Positions 8,989 through 18,723 of a DNA stretch of 64,000 bases are shown piece after piece. The position numbers and the translations under genes were made by a program. Source of the DNA: Pseudobythopirellula maris. Its GTDB lineage: Bacteria > Planctomycetota > Planctomycetia > Pirellulales > Lacipirellulaceae. The stretch spans positions 372,001 to 436,000 of the forward strand of contig NZ_SJPQ01000001.1 of NCBI RefSeq assembly GCF_007859945.1, given 5' to 3'. How positions within the stretch are numbered: position 1 is the stretch's first letter; each line of letters starts with the position of its first letter. The notes under the pieces were generated by a model. It was not told the origin of the DNA, searched no databases, and worked only from the letters and a program-made list of their open reading frames with translations.

Positions 8989-10341
8989 CTATCGGCTCGA
9001 GACGGGAGAAACGGATGGCTTAGCGGCGGCGGCGAGCGGGTCATCGACCACGCGGCTGACCTTCACCTCCTGGCCAGGACGCAGCCGCTCGTTGCCCTGC
9101 ACCACGACGAGCTGGCCGGCCGAAACGCCGCCGAGCACCTCGATCCAAGGGCCGCTGGCGACGCCGAGCGTTACCGGCACGAGCGACACGGCGCCCGTTT
9201 GGCCCTCGCCGGACGCCTTGTCGACGACGAACATCGAACGCCGCGATTGGTCGAGGACCACCGCGTCCTTGGGCGCCAACAGCACGGTCCGCGGCGCGCC
9301 GGTGGGCAGCACCGCGTGGGCAATCATGCCCGGCTTGAGCAGCGGGCCGGCGTCGTTGATCTCGTTCTCGAGCAGCACCTTCACAGGGAAAGTGCGTGAC
9401 CGCAGGTCGCCCTGCGGAACGGTGGTGACCACCACGCCCTCGAAGCTGCGTCCCTCGAGGGCTGGGATGTTGATCTCCACCCGCTCGCCCGGCCGCAGGT
9501 AGTTGACGCTCTGCATCGAGACCTGGGCGACCGCCTCGACGCGGTCGACGGCCACGACCTCGGCCACCGGATCGCCGCTGCTGACCCACGCGCCGATCTC
9601 GGTGTGCTCCGTGACCACGTAGCCGGCGAACCGGGTGATGATGGTGTACTTGGCGAGTTGGTCGCGGAGGCGTTCGACGACCGCCTCTTGGATTTTGACT
9701 TGGGCCCGCGATTGGGCGATCACCTCCTCGCGTGGGCCGGCTACGAGCAAGCTGTGGGCCGCTTTTGCCTCGGCGTACGCCTCCTCGGCCTCGGCCGCGA
9801 GCGACACAGCCTCGCCAACCTCGTCGTCGGTCACAGCACGATTCTCGAGAAACACACGCTGCACCCGGTCGCGGCGCGCGGTGGCGAACTCGAAGCGTGA
9901 ATTCGCCGCCGCCATGCGAGCGCGGGCCTGCTCGACCTCTTCGGGGCGCGAGCCGTTCTCGAGCTCGGCGAGCATCTGGCGCCGGTACTCGAGCTCCGCC
10001 TCGGCGGCGGCCAGTTCGAGCGAGATGGTGGCCGTGAGCAGCTGCGCGAGCTTCTCGCCTTTCTCTACGCGGTCGCCCGCCTCGACGGGGAACTCGGTCA
10101 CGCGCCCTGAGACCGCGCTGCCGATCGTGGCGCGCTTGGTCGGTTCGATGCTGCCGACAAACGATTGTTTGGCGGCCACGGTCCGTTCGACCAGTCGGGC
10201 GGCGATCACCACCGCCGGTCCGCCGGGCTGGGCGAGCGCGCCGCACGTGCTGAGCACGCACGCCGCAAATACCCCAACCACAAACCCGCTCGAACCCGCA
10301 GTCCGCCGCTTAAGGATTCGCCGCTTCACAAGCCGTGACAT
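8989..10341 (-). CDS. RND efflux periplasmic adaptor (HlyD/AcrA-like)
   Basis: A protein of 450 residues with an N-terminal signal or anchor (SGFVVGVFAACVLSTCGAL), a split lipoyl/barrel-sandwich domain (SGRVTEFPVEAGDRVEKG at about 80, and TIITRFAGYVV at about 235), a long coiled-coil hairpin rich in Glu, Ala and Arg (about 105-230), and a beta-barrel part (PGERVEINIPA). This is the membrane-fusion subunit that links the pump to an outer-membrane channel. Its start overlaps the end of the marR-like gene by 32 bp and its stop lies 10 bp before the pump start, so the three genes are transcribed together. No outer-membrane TolC-like gene is present nearby. Confidence 0.92.
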   Translation of the reverse strand: MSRLVKRRILKRRTAGSSGFVVGVFAACVLSTCGALAQPGGPAVVIAARLVERTVAAKQSFVGSIEPTKRATIGSAVSGRVTEFPVEAGDRVEKGEKLAQLLTATISLELAAAEAELEYRRQMLAELENGSRPEEVEQARARMAAANSRFEFATARRDRVQRVFLENRAVTDDEVGEAVSLAAEAEEAYAEAKAAHSLLVAGPREEVIAQSRAQVKIQEAVVERLRDQLAKYTIITRFAGYVVTEHTEIGAWVSSGDPVAEVVAVDRVEAVAQVSMQSVNYLRPGERVEINIPALEGRSFEGVVVTTVPQGDLRSRTFPVKVLLENEINDAGPLLKPGMIAHAVLPTGAPRTVLLAPKDAVVLDQSRRSMFVVDKASGEGQTGAVSLVPVTLGVASGPWIEVLGGVSAGQLVVVQGNERLRPGQEVKVSRVVDDPLAAAAKPSVSPVSSR

Positions 10342-10759
10342 TCTCTCTTACCTTCAACAGCACCCGATGGAGGGTGGCCAATTCTTCTTCTGAAAGCCCC
10401 GCTGACGCCCGCGAAAGCATCACCTGGCCGCACTCGGCGACCAGTTCCCACACCCGCGTTGCCTCGGGCAAGGGATGAATGAGCTTCACCCGCCCGTCCT
10501 CCGGGTCGGGCCGCCGCTCGACCAACCCAGCCGCCTCGCTGCGATTAAGGATGCCCACGAGGCTCGGAGGTTCGATCATCAACCGATTCGCCATCTCCGA
10601 CTGCGACATCGGTCCCTCGGCGGCCAACCACCCAAGCACCTGGGCTTGGCGGAAGGTGATGCCGTGCGGAGCCAGCATCTCGTTGAAGGCCCGCATGTAC
10701 TCCTGGTGCGCGCGGGCGATCCAGTAGCCGATGCTGGACTCGAAATCGTGGGTGAGCAT
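10310..10759 (-). CDS. MarR-family transcriptional regulator
   Basis: A 149-residue protein with the MarR winged-helix layout: an N-terminal dimerisation helix (SIGYWIARAHQEYMRAFNEM), the recognition region MSQSEMANRLMIEPPSLVGI, the wing with the family motif ERRPDPEDGRVKLI, and a C-terminal dimerisation helix. MarR proteins usually repress a neighbouring operon until they bind a small aromatic or toxic ligand. Being first in the efflux operon and overlapping the adaptor gene by 32 bp, it very probably autoregulates and controls the pump. The 234 bp upstream (10760-10993) should hold its promoter and operator; I could not identify a clear operator palindrome there. Confidence 0.93.
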   Translation of the reverse strand: MLTHDFESSIGYWIARAHQEYMRAFNEMLAPHGITFRQAQVLGWLAAEGPMSQSEMANRLMIEPPSLVGILNRSEAAGLVERRPDPEDGRVKLIHPLPEATRVWELVAECGQVMLSRASAGLSEEELATLHRVLLKVRENVTACEAANP

Positions 10760-10993
10760 AGAAACGCCGTTGTCGCGGTGCAGCCAAAAACGGATAGCGC
10801 ACTAACGAGTATGATGTGACTGCCGTTTCAACGCCAGTGCGATTCCGCCATCCAGCGGGCAAACGGCGTCACCCGAGCTTCGAACCGTAAGGGCTATTCG
10901 GCGATCGCTGCGGGCCAAGCGGCGGCTAGAGACCTGTGGTGGAGCCGCGGTTGCGGTCAACCGAGCGACGGCCAGCCAGGCGACAGGGGCCGC

Positions 10994-12082
10994 TTAATAG
11001 AGCGACGCCGAGGAGCCATCCGACCGGTGGGCCAGTCGGTTGAACCGCTCAGGATCGACCTGGTAGTCGACCATCCCGACGGCGCCGTCGGCCATCACCA
11101 CGTGCATGCCGGCGGTGTGAGCCGACCCCGCGGTGGCGAATTCCGCAAGCCCATTGAGGGTGCTCGGGCTGTCGGGCTGTGGCGGACAGAATGCGCTGCG
11201 GACCGTGTCGTAGTCCCAGCCGTCGGACCAGCCGTGGTCGTCGCCCGTGAGACCGCCGCCGTATGCTGCAAGGTTGATCCGCTTCTCGCCGATCACTGCG
11301 GTCTTGCTCGCGCCGTCGGTGATGCGTGCGAACTTGGTAAGCCTGTCGTAGTTGAGAAGCCGAGTGACGGCGCCGCGCGTCCCCTTCTCCACCAGGTAGC
11401 TGCCGCGCACGATCACGCCGCGGAAGCCGGTGTAAGCGCCGCCGAGCGTCTCGGCGTCGGCAGGCTCGAACGAGTTGGAATCGTTCCACACGCCCCAGAA
11501 CGCGTATCCCTGCGAGCAGCCTAACGAGTCTTTCAGAAAAGCATCGAAGTACAACTCGCCCACTTCTTCGCGACTGGGCGCCGGCGTGAGGGCGGCGTAG
11601 TCAATCAGCCACCCAAACGATTGGCCCCGAGACTCATAAGCGGTGGGTGGGCGCCGCGATGGGCAGAAGTAGAGCTCGATCGGCGTGCCGCTGATCGCTT
11701 CGGTGGTGTCGAGTTGGTGCGCCTGCCGCAGCTCGAGAAACGGGAGCAACTGGTAAGCCCAGCCGAGCCCTTGGCGTTGCGGGCCGAAGGGCTTGCCGTT
11801 CGAAGAGTAGTCCTCCACCTCGGGCCACGGCTCCACGCCGCCGCTGGGGAACACGCCGTAGGTTCCCACGTGGTGCTGCAACGCCAGCCCGATCTGGCGG
11901 AGCTGATTCTTGCACTGGGCGCGCCTACCCGCCTCACGCGCGCCCTGCACGGCGGGCAGCAGCAGGGCGACGAGCAGGCCGATGATCGCGATCACGACCA
12001 GCAGTTCGACGATCGTAAACGCTCTCGCGGCGAACGAGCCGGAGCGGCGGACTTTGGGCTCGAGAAGCCTCGGGCGTTTCAT
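10994..12082 (-). CDS. DUF1559 protein with type IV pilin-like N terminus
   Basis: About 362 residues. The N terminus carries a class III (pilin-type) signal, [20 protein letters not shown], with the conserved Glu at +5 and alanine rather than glycine at -1. It is followed by the DUF1559 globular domain ([20 protein letters not shown]) and ends with the [10 protein letters not shown] signature of the family. I chose ATG 12082 (MKRPRLLEP) because it lies just before the pilin signal; the frame stays open to 12133 but would then overlap the upstream gene. DUF1559 proteins are massively expanded in Planctomycetes; their role is unresolved and may be a pseudopilin-like surface protein. It follows a LamG/PEP-CTERM gene by 23 bp. 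Confidence 0.9.
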   Translation of the reverse strand: MKRPRLLEPKVRRSGSFAARAFTIVELLVVIAIIGLLVALLLPAVQGAREAGRRAQCKNQLRQIGLALQHHVGTYGVFPSGGVEPWPEVEDYSSNGKPFGPQRQGLGWAYQLLPFLELRQAHQLDTTEAISGTPIELYFCPSRRPPTAYESRGQSFGWLIDYAALTPAPSREEVGELYFDAFLKDSLGCSQGYAFWGVWNDSNSFEPADAETLGGAYTGFRGVIVRGSYLVEKGTRGAVTRLLNYDRLTKFARITDGASKTAVIGEKRINLAAYGGGLTGDDHGWSDGWDYDTVRSAFCPPQPDSPSTLNGLAEFATAGSAHTAGMHVVMADGAVGMVDYQVDPERFNRLAHRSDGSSASLY

Positions 12083-12105
12083 GCGATCCGTATTCGCGAC
12101 TTTAG

Positions 12106-13395
12106 TTAGCGTTTTATGCAACGCGCGGAGCATACGCCAAGGAGCCCCGCCAGAACAAGAGAAATCGACGCCGCGTGGGGCTCGGGGACCGCGACGAAAA
12201 GGCCGGCCGCCGGCTCGAAGTGGTCACGCCACACGGTGAAATCGGCGGCGTCGACTCGGCCGTCGAAATTGCCGTCGGCTGCTAGCTCGAGCGTCGATCC
12301 GAAAGTGGCGCGCCACACGTCGAAATCGCTTTCGTCCACCATGCCGTTGCGGTCGTAGTCGCCGGGAGTGAATTCGACCCCCAAAGCGGCGTAATAGAGT
12401 GACACCGCCTCGGCGACCGACAGCTGCTTGCCGAGCCAGACCGAGACCTCATCGAGCCAACCGTTGAAAACCTGGCGCGACGCAGGATCGGGCGCCGTGG
12501 TGCGGGTGCCGATCCGGGCGTCGTACGGCTCGGTCACGCCCCAGCTATCAGTGCTGTCGGCCCAGCGGTCTTGTATGACGCGTTGGCCGTCGACGACAAG
12601 CAAAACGTCATCCAGACTGTCGCCGTTGCGCGAGACCACGAGGTGATGCCACTGGTTGTCTTTGACCGCCAAGCCGGAGCCCGGCCCCGCTGCGCCGTAG
12701 GGGCCCTCGCCATGGACCAACGGGTCGGCGTGGGGGACCTGAAAGCTCGATTTCAACGGATCACTGAATCGGTTGTCGATGCTGATCACGAGATTGGCGC
12801 CCGATCCGAAATTGATCTGCAAGTGCCCCAGGTCGTCGACCTCAGACGCGTCGAGCTCCGAGTCGCCAGGCAGATCGGCGCCGTTGAAGTTGTTGCTGAA
12901 GAGCCTTTCGCCCCCTTCGCTGACCGGGGTGTAGCTGCATTCGTCGCCGGGGCCTTTCCCCGGCCCGCAGGAGGGGGTTTTGAACCACAGCGACACGGTC
13001 ATCGTCGTGTGCGCGAACTGGAGCCCGTCGCCGAGGTTGGCGGCAAGACTGTTGTTGCAGAAGAGCGAGCGATTGTCGGTTTCAAACCCGGCAAACGATT
13101 CTCCGTCAACCGACAGATCGGGCCCCGCAGATCCGGCGTAGCCGAATGGAGCGCCAACCGGCGGCTCGGGCATGGGCGAAGCCATTCCGTTGCCCTCGTG
13201 CACGCCGTGCTGAGGCGAGCCGCCCGCATCCCACACCGAGCCGACCGACGTCTCGTCGAGCCGGTAATAGTGGTCGGGAGACAACGAGCCGACGACATCG
13301 GCGTATTTGACCGAGCCGCTACCCCAAGATGGGCTTAAGGCCGAGGCCGCCAGGGCGAATGCTAAGAACGGGAGAGTTGAGATACGCACGAGCAT
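12106..13395 (-). CDS. Secreted LamG-domain protein with dockerin-like repeats and PEP-CTERM tail
   Basis: About 429 residues from ATG 13395, which gives a clean Sec signal ([19 protein letters not shown]). A LamG/concanavalin-like domain spans about residues 95-330 ([45 protein letters not shown]). Two calcium-binding dockerin-like repeats follow ([16 protein letters not shown] and [16 protein letters not shown]). The C terminus has the sorting tail: VPEP, a hydrophobic helix, then an Arg/Lys-rich end. PEP-CTERM proteins are exported and processed by exosortase. The combination is typical of planctomycete surface or matrix proteins. Ligand unknown. Confidence 0.88.
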   Translation of the reverse strand: MLVRISTLPFLAFALAASALSPSWGSGSVKYADVVGSLSPDHYYRLDETSVGSVWDAGGSPQHGVHEGNGMASPMPEPPVGAPFGYAGSAGPDLSVDGESFAGFETDNRSLFCNNSLAANLGDGLQFAHTTMTVSLWFKTPSCGPGKGPGDECSYTPVSEGGERLFSNNFNGADLPGDSELDASEVDDLGHLQINFGSGANLVISIDNRFSDPLKSSFQVPHADPLVHGEGPYGAAGPGSGLAVKDNQWHHLVVSRNGDSLDDVLLVVDGQRVIQDRWADSTDSWGVTEPYDARIGTRTTAPDPASRQVFNGWLDEVSVWLGKQLSVAEAVSLYYAALGVEFTPGDYDRNGMVDESDFDVWRATFGSTLELAADGNFDGRVDAADFTVWRDHFEPAAGLFVAVPEPHAASISLVLAGLLGVCSARCIKR

Positions 13396-13739
13396 CCATC
13401 CCTGGGTGTGCAATCGATAGCGTGTTCGAGAGCCGGCGACGCGGCAGACGGCGGCTCTACGTAAGCCCCTTGTCGCTCCGGAGACGCGATCGAATCGAGC
13501 CAAACTTTAGGGGGCACGAATTTATAACATCGAAGGATGCGAAATAACCTCGGGTTTCCGTATACCCTGCGAAGTTTCTGCGGCTCAATGCCCGATCTAA
13601 GAGATGAAGAGGATACGGCGTGACCGCACTAAAATCGTGCCGGCATTGCCACCCCGCATCTAGCCAATGACTCGCAGCCAGCCCCCATGCCACCGCTAGG
13701 CGATTGATCCACCCGTCTGAGTGAACGTTTGAGGCTCGA
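13396..13739. other. Divergent intergenic region, no gene seen
   Basis: These 344 bp separate two genes that point away from each other, the LamG/PEP-CTERM gene (minus) and the propeller-kinase gene (plus), so promoters for both should lie here. There is an AT-richer stretch around 13510-13560. I found no convincing -35/-10 pair, repeat, RNA gene or small ORF. Confidence 0.4.
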
Positions 13740-16700
13740 GTGACCCGGCGACACCGCCCCACCAACGACGCCCACAACGGACTCGCAACTCGCTACGGGT
13801 TGCGTTTTATCCGGTCTCTCTTGGCGATCGCTTTCGTTTTTGCTCCTCGGGCTGCAACCGCCGAGGGGCAGAACCCTCTCTCGCTGCATGGAGTTTCGGC
13901 CCAACGCGTCGCTCGCAGTTGGACCTCAGCCGATGGCCTGCCACAGGCCACTGTCACTTCACTCCTTCAAGCCAGCGACGGTTACCTCTGGATCGGCACC
14001 TTCGGAGGGCTGGTTCGTTTTGATGGTCTGCGGATGCAGGTCTACTCCATCGAGAACACGCCCGAACTCGTATCGAACCGCATCTTGTCGCTCTTCGAAG
14101 GGCGAGACGGTGCCTTGTGGATCGGCACCGAAGACGCCGGACTCTGCCAGATGCGCGGCGGCGAGTTCCATCACGTGGCCGAGAGCGAGCACCTCGGGCA
14201 GATCAACGGGATCGCCGAGTCCAGCGACGGGGCCATCTGGACCGCCGGCGACGATTTCATCCGCTACTTCCACGGCAAGCCCAGCCGAGTCACGCCGTTC
14301 CCCGCCGCGCCTGATACGGCTGTTTACTGTGTGCATGTCGATACGACGGGGCAATTGTGGGCGGGGACCGATCGTGGGCTTGTCGCGAAGCGGGGAGATC
14401 GATTCGAACTCGTTAAGACAGCCGTCTTGCCCAACGGCGACGACGCGGCGGCCTACGGGATCGTCTCGGACAGCGAAGCGGGGATATGGGTCGTCAGTGA
14501 GTTGTTCGTCGGTCGTCTGCAAGGTTCTCAATACCAGGTGATGCTGAACGAAGACATCGGCGCCCCTTGCGTAGCGCTGATCAACCACGACGGCGACTTC
14601 GTCTTTTACGACAGGAAGCACGGACGAGTCGACACGCTAACGAGGGCCTCAAACTGGCGGCGGACTAAAGACCGATTGTCTTCCAGTCGGCCGTCGAATG
14701 GGGCGGTCGTGGGCTGCCGCGACTTGGTGCAAGACAACGAGGGCAACTACTGGCTTGGCAGCAACGGGACAGGCCTGATCCGCATCACAGAAGAGCCATT
14801 CGTGCGTGTCGCCAGGCAGGCGGGAATCGAAAGCGGGGTCAACAAGGTCATAACGGACGGAGCCGATGGAGTCTGGCTCGACGCGTTCGAGTCACGCCGG
14901 GATGTTGTCCACTGGGATGGCGAACACTTCGAGGCGGTCGCACCCGACCTGCTCGGCGATCTCAAGTTTCTAGCAGGAGGCAACCGGACCACGGCTTGGT
15001 TTGCCTCGCCCGACTACCAAGAGCTGATCGAACTCGATTTGCTCTCGCAACATATCAGCAAGGCGGCGCCCATCGCCCCTCTGCCCTTCGGCCCGGTGGT
15101 CTTCGACCACCACGGCGCGGCCTGGACCGTGCTCGGTGGCGCCTTGTGTCGGCGCGATCCGGAACTGGGGTTCACGACGATCGCCACACCGCCCCCAGAC
15201 CTGAGCAACAACCGCCGCAGGCTGCTCGGTTTCACACCCGACCGCTCGTTGTGGTTCGTCGAAGAAGGTCGACTGGGACGTTGGACCCCCGCGAACGAAG
15301 CAGAGGCTTTTAAATTCTTTGACCTGCCGCCCCAAGTGCGAGCCGGGTCGGTCAGGTCACTCTACGGCGCCGAGAACGGCGACATCTGGCTCTCGACCTA
15401 CGGAGATGGCCTGCTGCGATTGCGCAACGGCCGTTTCCATGAGATAGGCGCAAAACAGGGACTGCTCGACCTGAACCTGGGCGGTTTACTCGCCGACGAC
15501 ACCGGCAGGCTGTGGATCAATAGCAATCGCGGCGTGTTAGTCGTTGCGATCGAGGACCTCAACAAGACGCTCGCCGGCAAGCAGGCCCAAATACGCTGCC
15601 GGGTGATCTCCACAGGCGAGGGCAACGGGCCGACCGCGGCGCGGACGCCGGACGGCCGGATGTGGTTTCCTACGATCAATGATTTGATCGTCGTCGATCC
15701 CAAGGCGTACACGAAGGATGACGCCCCCCCTACGGTGCGCATCGAGTCGGTGGTGGCCAACAACGCGCCGGCCGACCTGACGAACGACGTGGTCTCGCTC
15801 GGCCCCGGCGGGAACAATCTCGAGATCCAGTACACCGCCTTCGCCTACGCGAGCCCCGAGCAAATCTGTTTCCGTTACCGCCTCGAAGGCTACGAGAACT
15901 CTTGGGTTGAGGCTGGCGCGCGTCGCACGGCGTACTACACGCGTGTGCCGCCGGGCGACTACCACTTCACCGCCCAGGCGATGAACCCCGATGGCGATTG
16001 GAGCGAATCGGGCGACACGCTCAGCCTTCACATCGAACCGCACTACTACCAGCAGTCTTGGTTCCATGCCGTCTTGGGTGCGGGGATCTTGGGATTGGTG
16101 GTCGGCGCCCACCGCCTGCGGGTCCATTGGCTCACGCTGCACGCCTCCGAACTCCAAGCCGAGATCCACGAGCGCGAACGCGCCGAGAGCGAACGGCGGC
16201 GGCTCGAAACGGCGCTCGCCGAGGCGACTAAGTTCGAGGCGATCGGCCGGCTGGCGGGCGGGGTCGCCCACGACTTCAACAACGTGCTGACCGCGGTGAT
16301 CGGCCGCGCCGAACTGTTGCGCATCAGCCTGCTGCAATCGGCCGACAACCGCAGCGAACACCGGCTGAACCACGCCAACGAGATCATCCGCTGCGGCAAG
16401 CGCGCCGCGCGGATGACCGCCCAGCTGCTCGCCTACAGCCGCCAGCAGGTGCTCAGGCCAACCGTGGTCGACGCCAACGACGCGATCGCGAAGCTCGAGC
16501 CGATGCTCCGCAGCCTGATTCCCGAGTCGATCGAGTTGCGGGTCAACCTGCGGGCCGAGAGTGGCTGGGTGCTAATCGACCCGAGCCAGTTGGAGCAGGT
16601 GGTGATGAACCTCGTGCTCAACGCGCGCGACGCCAGCGAAGAACATGGAGACGCGATCGAACTGGTCACTTCGCTATCCCAGCCCGCCGCCGCGTTACCT

Positions 16701-17423
16701 CACGGCGCCGACAAGCCGCGAGCCGATGGCGAGTTCGTTATCAAGGTGAGCGACAAAGGCGTAGGCATCCGCGACCAAGACTTGCCCCACATCTTCGATC
16801 CGTTTTTCACCACCAAATCGGAGGGCAAGGGCACCGGGCTCGGGTTGGCCTCGGTCCACGGCATCGTGACCCAATCGGGCGGCGAGGTGCGAGTCGCGAG
16901 CCGTGGCCCCCAACAAGGAGCAACCTTCACGGTGAGGCTGCCCGCCTGCGCTGCGCCGGCGCCAGGGGAAGTGGGCGAGGACGACTCCTCCGAAATGCGT
17001 GCGGTCATCGTGAAGCCGGTCTTCAACGCGACCGAAGTCTCTCTACCAACCGTGTTGTTTTGCGACGACAACGAGGCCATCCGGCGTGTGGCCAAAGGAT
17101 CGCTTACCTCCAAAGGCTACACCACCCACGTGGCTTCGACGCCGGCCGAGGCCCGCAGGATTGCTGAGACAATCGACGCGATCGATCTATTGATCACCGA
17201 CGTTTTGATGCCGGACGAAAACGGGCCGGAACTGGCCGAGGCGATCCTCAAACGCCACCCCGGTTGCAACACGCTTTTCATCTCGGGGTACACGGGCCAC
17301 CAAGGCAATCGTCAGCAGGTGACCGACGGCGGCGCGCACTTCTTGCAGAAGCCCTTCTCTCCCGAAGAGCTCGTGGTAGCCGCAAGTGAGATCTTGACCG
17401 ACAAATCGTCGTCTCCCCGGTAA
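13740..17423 (+). CDS. Hybrid two-component sensor with periplasmic beta-propeller (Reg_prop/Y_Y_Y)
   Basis: A protein of 1227 residues starting at GTG 13740. After a signal or anchor segment (SLLAIAFVFAPRAATAEG), repeated LWIGT-like blades (for example YLWIGTFGGLVRFDG, ALWIGTEDAGL, YWLGSNGTGLIRI, IWLSTYGDGLLRL) form two seven-bladed sensor propellers (about 50-650). A Y_Y_Y domain (about 690-770), a transmembrane helix (WFHAVLGAGILGLVVGAHRL), a HisKA domain with His844 in GGVAHDFNNVL, an HATPase domain (GKGTGLGLASVHG) and a C-terminal receiver with Asp1154 in LLITDVLMP follow. This is the layout of the hybrid systems best known from Bacteroidetes, which sense glycan breakdown products. The FixJ-like regulator encoded 248 bp downstream is a likely partner. 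Glycan sensing is an inference, helped by nearby esterase and glycosidase genes. Confidence 0.93.
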   Translation: MTRRHRPTNDAHNGLATRYGLRFIRSLLAIAFVFAPRAATAEGQNPLSLHGVSAQRVARSWTSADGLPQATVTSLLQASDGYLWIGTFGGLVRFDGLRMQVYSIENTPELVSNRILSLFEGRDGALWIGTEDAGLCQMRGGEFHHVAESEHLGQINGIAESSDGAIWTAGDDFIRYFHGKPSRVTPFPAAPDTAVYCVHVDTTGQLWAGTDRGLVAKRGDRFELVKTAVLPNGDDAAAYGIVSDSEAGIWVVSELFVGRLQGSQYQVMLNEDIGAPCVALINHDGDFVFYDRKHGRVDTLTRASNWRRTKDRLSSSRPSNGAVVGCRDLVQDNEGNYWLGSNGTGLIRITEEPFVRVARQAGIESGVNKVITDGADGVWLDAFESRRDVVHWDGEHFEAVAPDLLGDLKFLAGGNRTTAWFASPDYQELIELDLLSQHISKAAPIAPLPFGPVVFDHHGAAWTVLGGALCRRDPELGFTTIATPPPDLSNNRRRLLGFTPDRSLWFVEEGRLGRWTPANEAEAFKFFDLPPQVRAGSVRSLYGAENGDIWLSTYGDGLLRLRNGRFHEIGAKQGLLDLNLGGLLADDTGRLWINSNRGVLVVAIEDLNKTLAGKQAQIRCRVISTGEGNGPTAARTPDGRMWFPTINDLIVVDPKAYTKDDAPPTVRIESVVANNAPADLTNDVVSLGPGGNNLEIQYTAFAYASPEQICFRYRLEGYENSWVEAGARRTAYYTRVPPGDYHFTAQAMNPDGDWSESGDTLSLHIEPHYYQQSWFHAVLGAGILGLVVGAHRLRVHWLTLHASELQAEIHERERAESERRRLETALAEATKFEAIGRLAGGVAHDFNNVLTAVIGRAELLRISLLQSADNRSEHRLNHANEIIRCGKRAARMTAQLLAYSRQQVLRPTVVDANDAIAKLEPMLRSLIPESIELRVNLRAESGWVLIDPSQLEQVVMNLVLNARDASEEHGDAIELVTSLSQPAAALPHGADKPRADGEFVIKVSDKGVGIRDQDLPHIFDPFFTTKSEGKGTGLGLASVHGIVTQSGGEVRVASRGPQQGATFTVRLPACAAPAPGEVGEDDSSEMRAVIVKPVFNATEVSLPTVLFCDDNEAIRRVAKGSLTSKGYTTHVASTPAEARRIAETIDAIDLLITDVLMPDENGPELAEAILKRHPGCNTLFISGYTGHQGNRQQVTDGGAHFLQKPFSPEELVVAASEILTDKSSSPR

Positions 17424-17671
17424 AGGCGAACCACTGCGGCTCCGCGCACCCCCATGCCATTGCATCCGCTATAGGGCTCTCCACTGCACCTGTGCAGGGC
17501 TTCGGTTAGCGCTATCGCGCAACTGCTCCTAGAGGAGTGCCTCAGCGGGTTTCGATAAAAAGTTGAAGGCATGCGGAATCGCGATATTGGATTTGCAAGC
17601 TATATATCTCCAATGACCACGGCAACACAATCGGCGCGGTAGCGAACGCCGGCAGCGAGGGGAGCAGATTG

Positions 17672-18376
17672 ATGACTCCAACGGTCTATGTGATCGACGA
17701 CGACGATTTTGTCCGTAGCTGGGCGATCGAGGTGGCCGGCGCCCTTGGCTACCGCGCCCTGGGCTACGCCAGCGCCGAGGCGTTTCTTGACTCCCCTCGC
17801 CAAGACCGACCCGCCTGCATGGTGCTCGACCTGAAACTGGGCGGCATGAGCGGCATCGATTTGCTGCACCAACTCGTCTCTCTAGGGCGATCCATCCCGG
17901 CGGTCGCTTACAGCGGCAAGGCGGATGTCACCTCGGCCGTGAGCCTGATGGAGTCGGGCGCCATGACCTTGATCGAGAAGCCGTGCTCCGTTGAAACATT
18001 GGCGGCGGCGATCAACAGCGCGTTAGAACAAGACCAACGGCGTCTCGCGGTCGAGTCGACGCTGGCGACTCTGCACGACTCCAACGAGTCGCTGTCCGAG
18101 CGCGAACGGGTGGTGCTCGAGCGTCTTCTCGCGGGCAAGCTCAACAAGGCGATCGCCCGTGAGCTCGACGTGTCGGAACGCACCATCGAGGGCGACCGAG
18201 CGCGGCTGTACAAGAAGTTCGAGGTCAATTCGGTCGCCGAATTGGCGGTCAAAAGCACGCAACTGCAGCTGCTGATCGAGCAGCAACAGTCCCCCGCCTC
18301 GCCGACACTCACCTCGTTGCCGCAGCCCAATCTTGGGACCAACGGCGTGGGCCAGCAAGACGGCCTGATCGGCTAG
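17672..18376 (+). CDS. FixJ/NarL-type response regulator (receiver plus LuxR HTH)
   Basis: About 234 residues. The receiver (1-120) has the acidic triad in VIDDDDF, the phospho-acceptor Asp in MVLDLKLGGMSG, and the conserved lysine in LIEKPCS. A LuxR-type helix-turn-helix (about 140-205) reads LSERERVVLERLLAGKLNKA and LDVSERTIEGDRARL. A Q/S/P-rich tail of about 30 residues follows. ATG 17672 has a purine-rich GAGGGGAG at a workable distance; a TTG one codon upstream is the alternative. All phosphorylation residues are present, so it should be a normal DNA-binding output regulator, most likely for the hybrid kinase upstream. Confidence 0.93.
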   Translation: MTPTVYVIDDDDFVRSWAIEVAGALGYRALGYASAEAFLDSPRQDRPACMVLDLKLGGMSGIDLLHQLVSLGRSIPAVAYSGKADVTSAVSLMESGAMTLIEKPCSVETLAAAINSALEQDQRRLAVESTLATLHDSNESLSERERVVLERLLAGKLNKAIARELDVSERTIEGDRARLYKKFEVNSVAELAVKSTQLQLLIEQQQSPASPTLTSLPQPNLGTNGVGQQDGLIG

Positions 18377-18723
18377 CGCGAACCACTCGGTTGGTCCTCG
18401 CTGGCGCCGAGCTTAAATCGGGCGTGTCGCCAGTTTCGTCGCCCCGTTCGCCCCCACGCTCCTCAGCAACGCGATCGAGCGGCCTCTCTCGGCCGGCGAC
18501 CAGCAGGCGACCGATGGAAGCCGAGTAAGTGTGCTTTCTCACCGAAGCGGCGTCGTCGATGGTCCGCGTTTTGACACGCGGGTCGATCGCTCTTAGCTTG
18601 AGGCCGCTGCGGAACAACCGCACTCCGCGGCCGAGCGACATCGGCAGTGCAAGCGGTCCAGCTCAGTGCTGCGTTATCCTCTTATCTGCTTTTCAACTCT
18701 GCTTCTCAATCACCGAGGCGCCC
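18377..18723. other. Intergenic region, no gene seen
   Basis: These 347 bp lie between the response regulator and the DUF1080 gene. The reading frame of the DUF1080 gene stays open back to 18529, but that extension lacks a signal sequence and reads as non-conserved sequence, so I treat it as untranslated. An AT-rich patch (CTCTTATCTGCTTTTCAACT near 18677) may belong to the DUF1080 promoter or leader. Confidence 0.4.
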
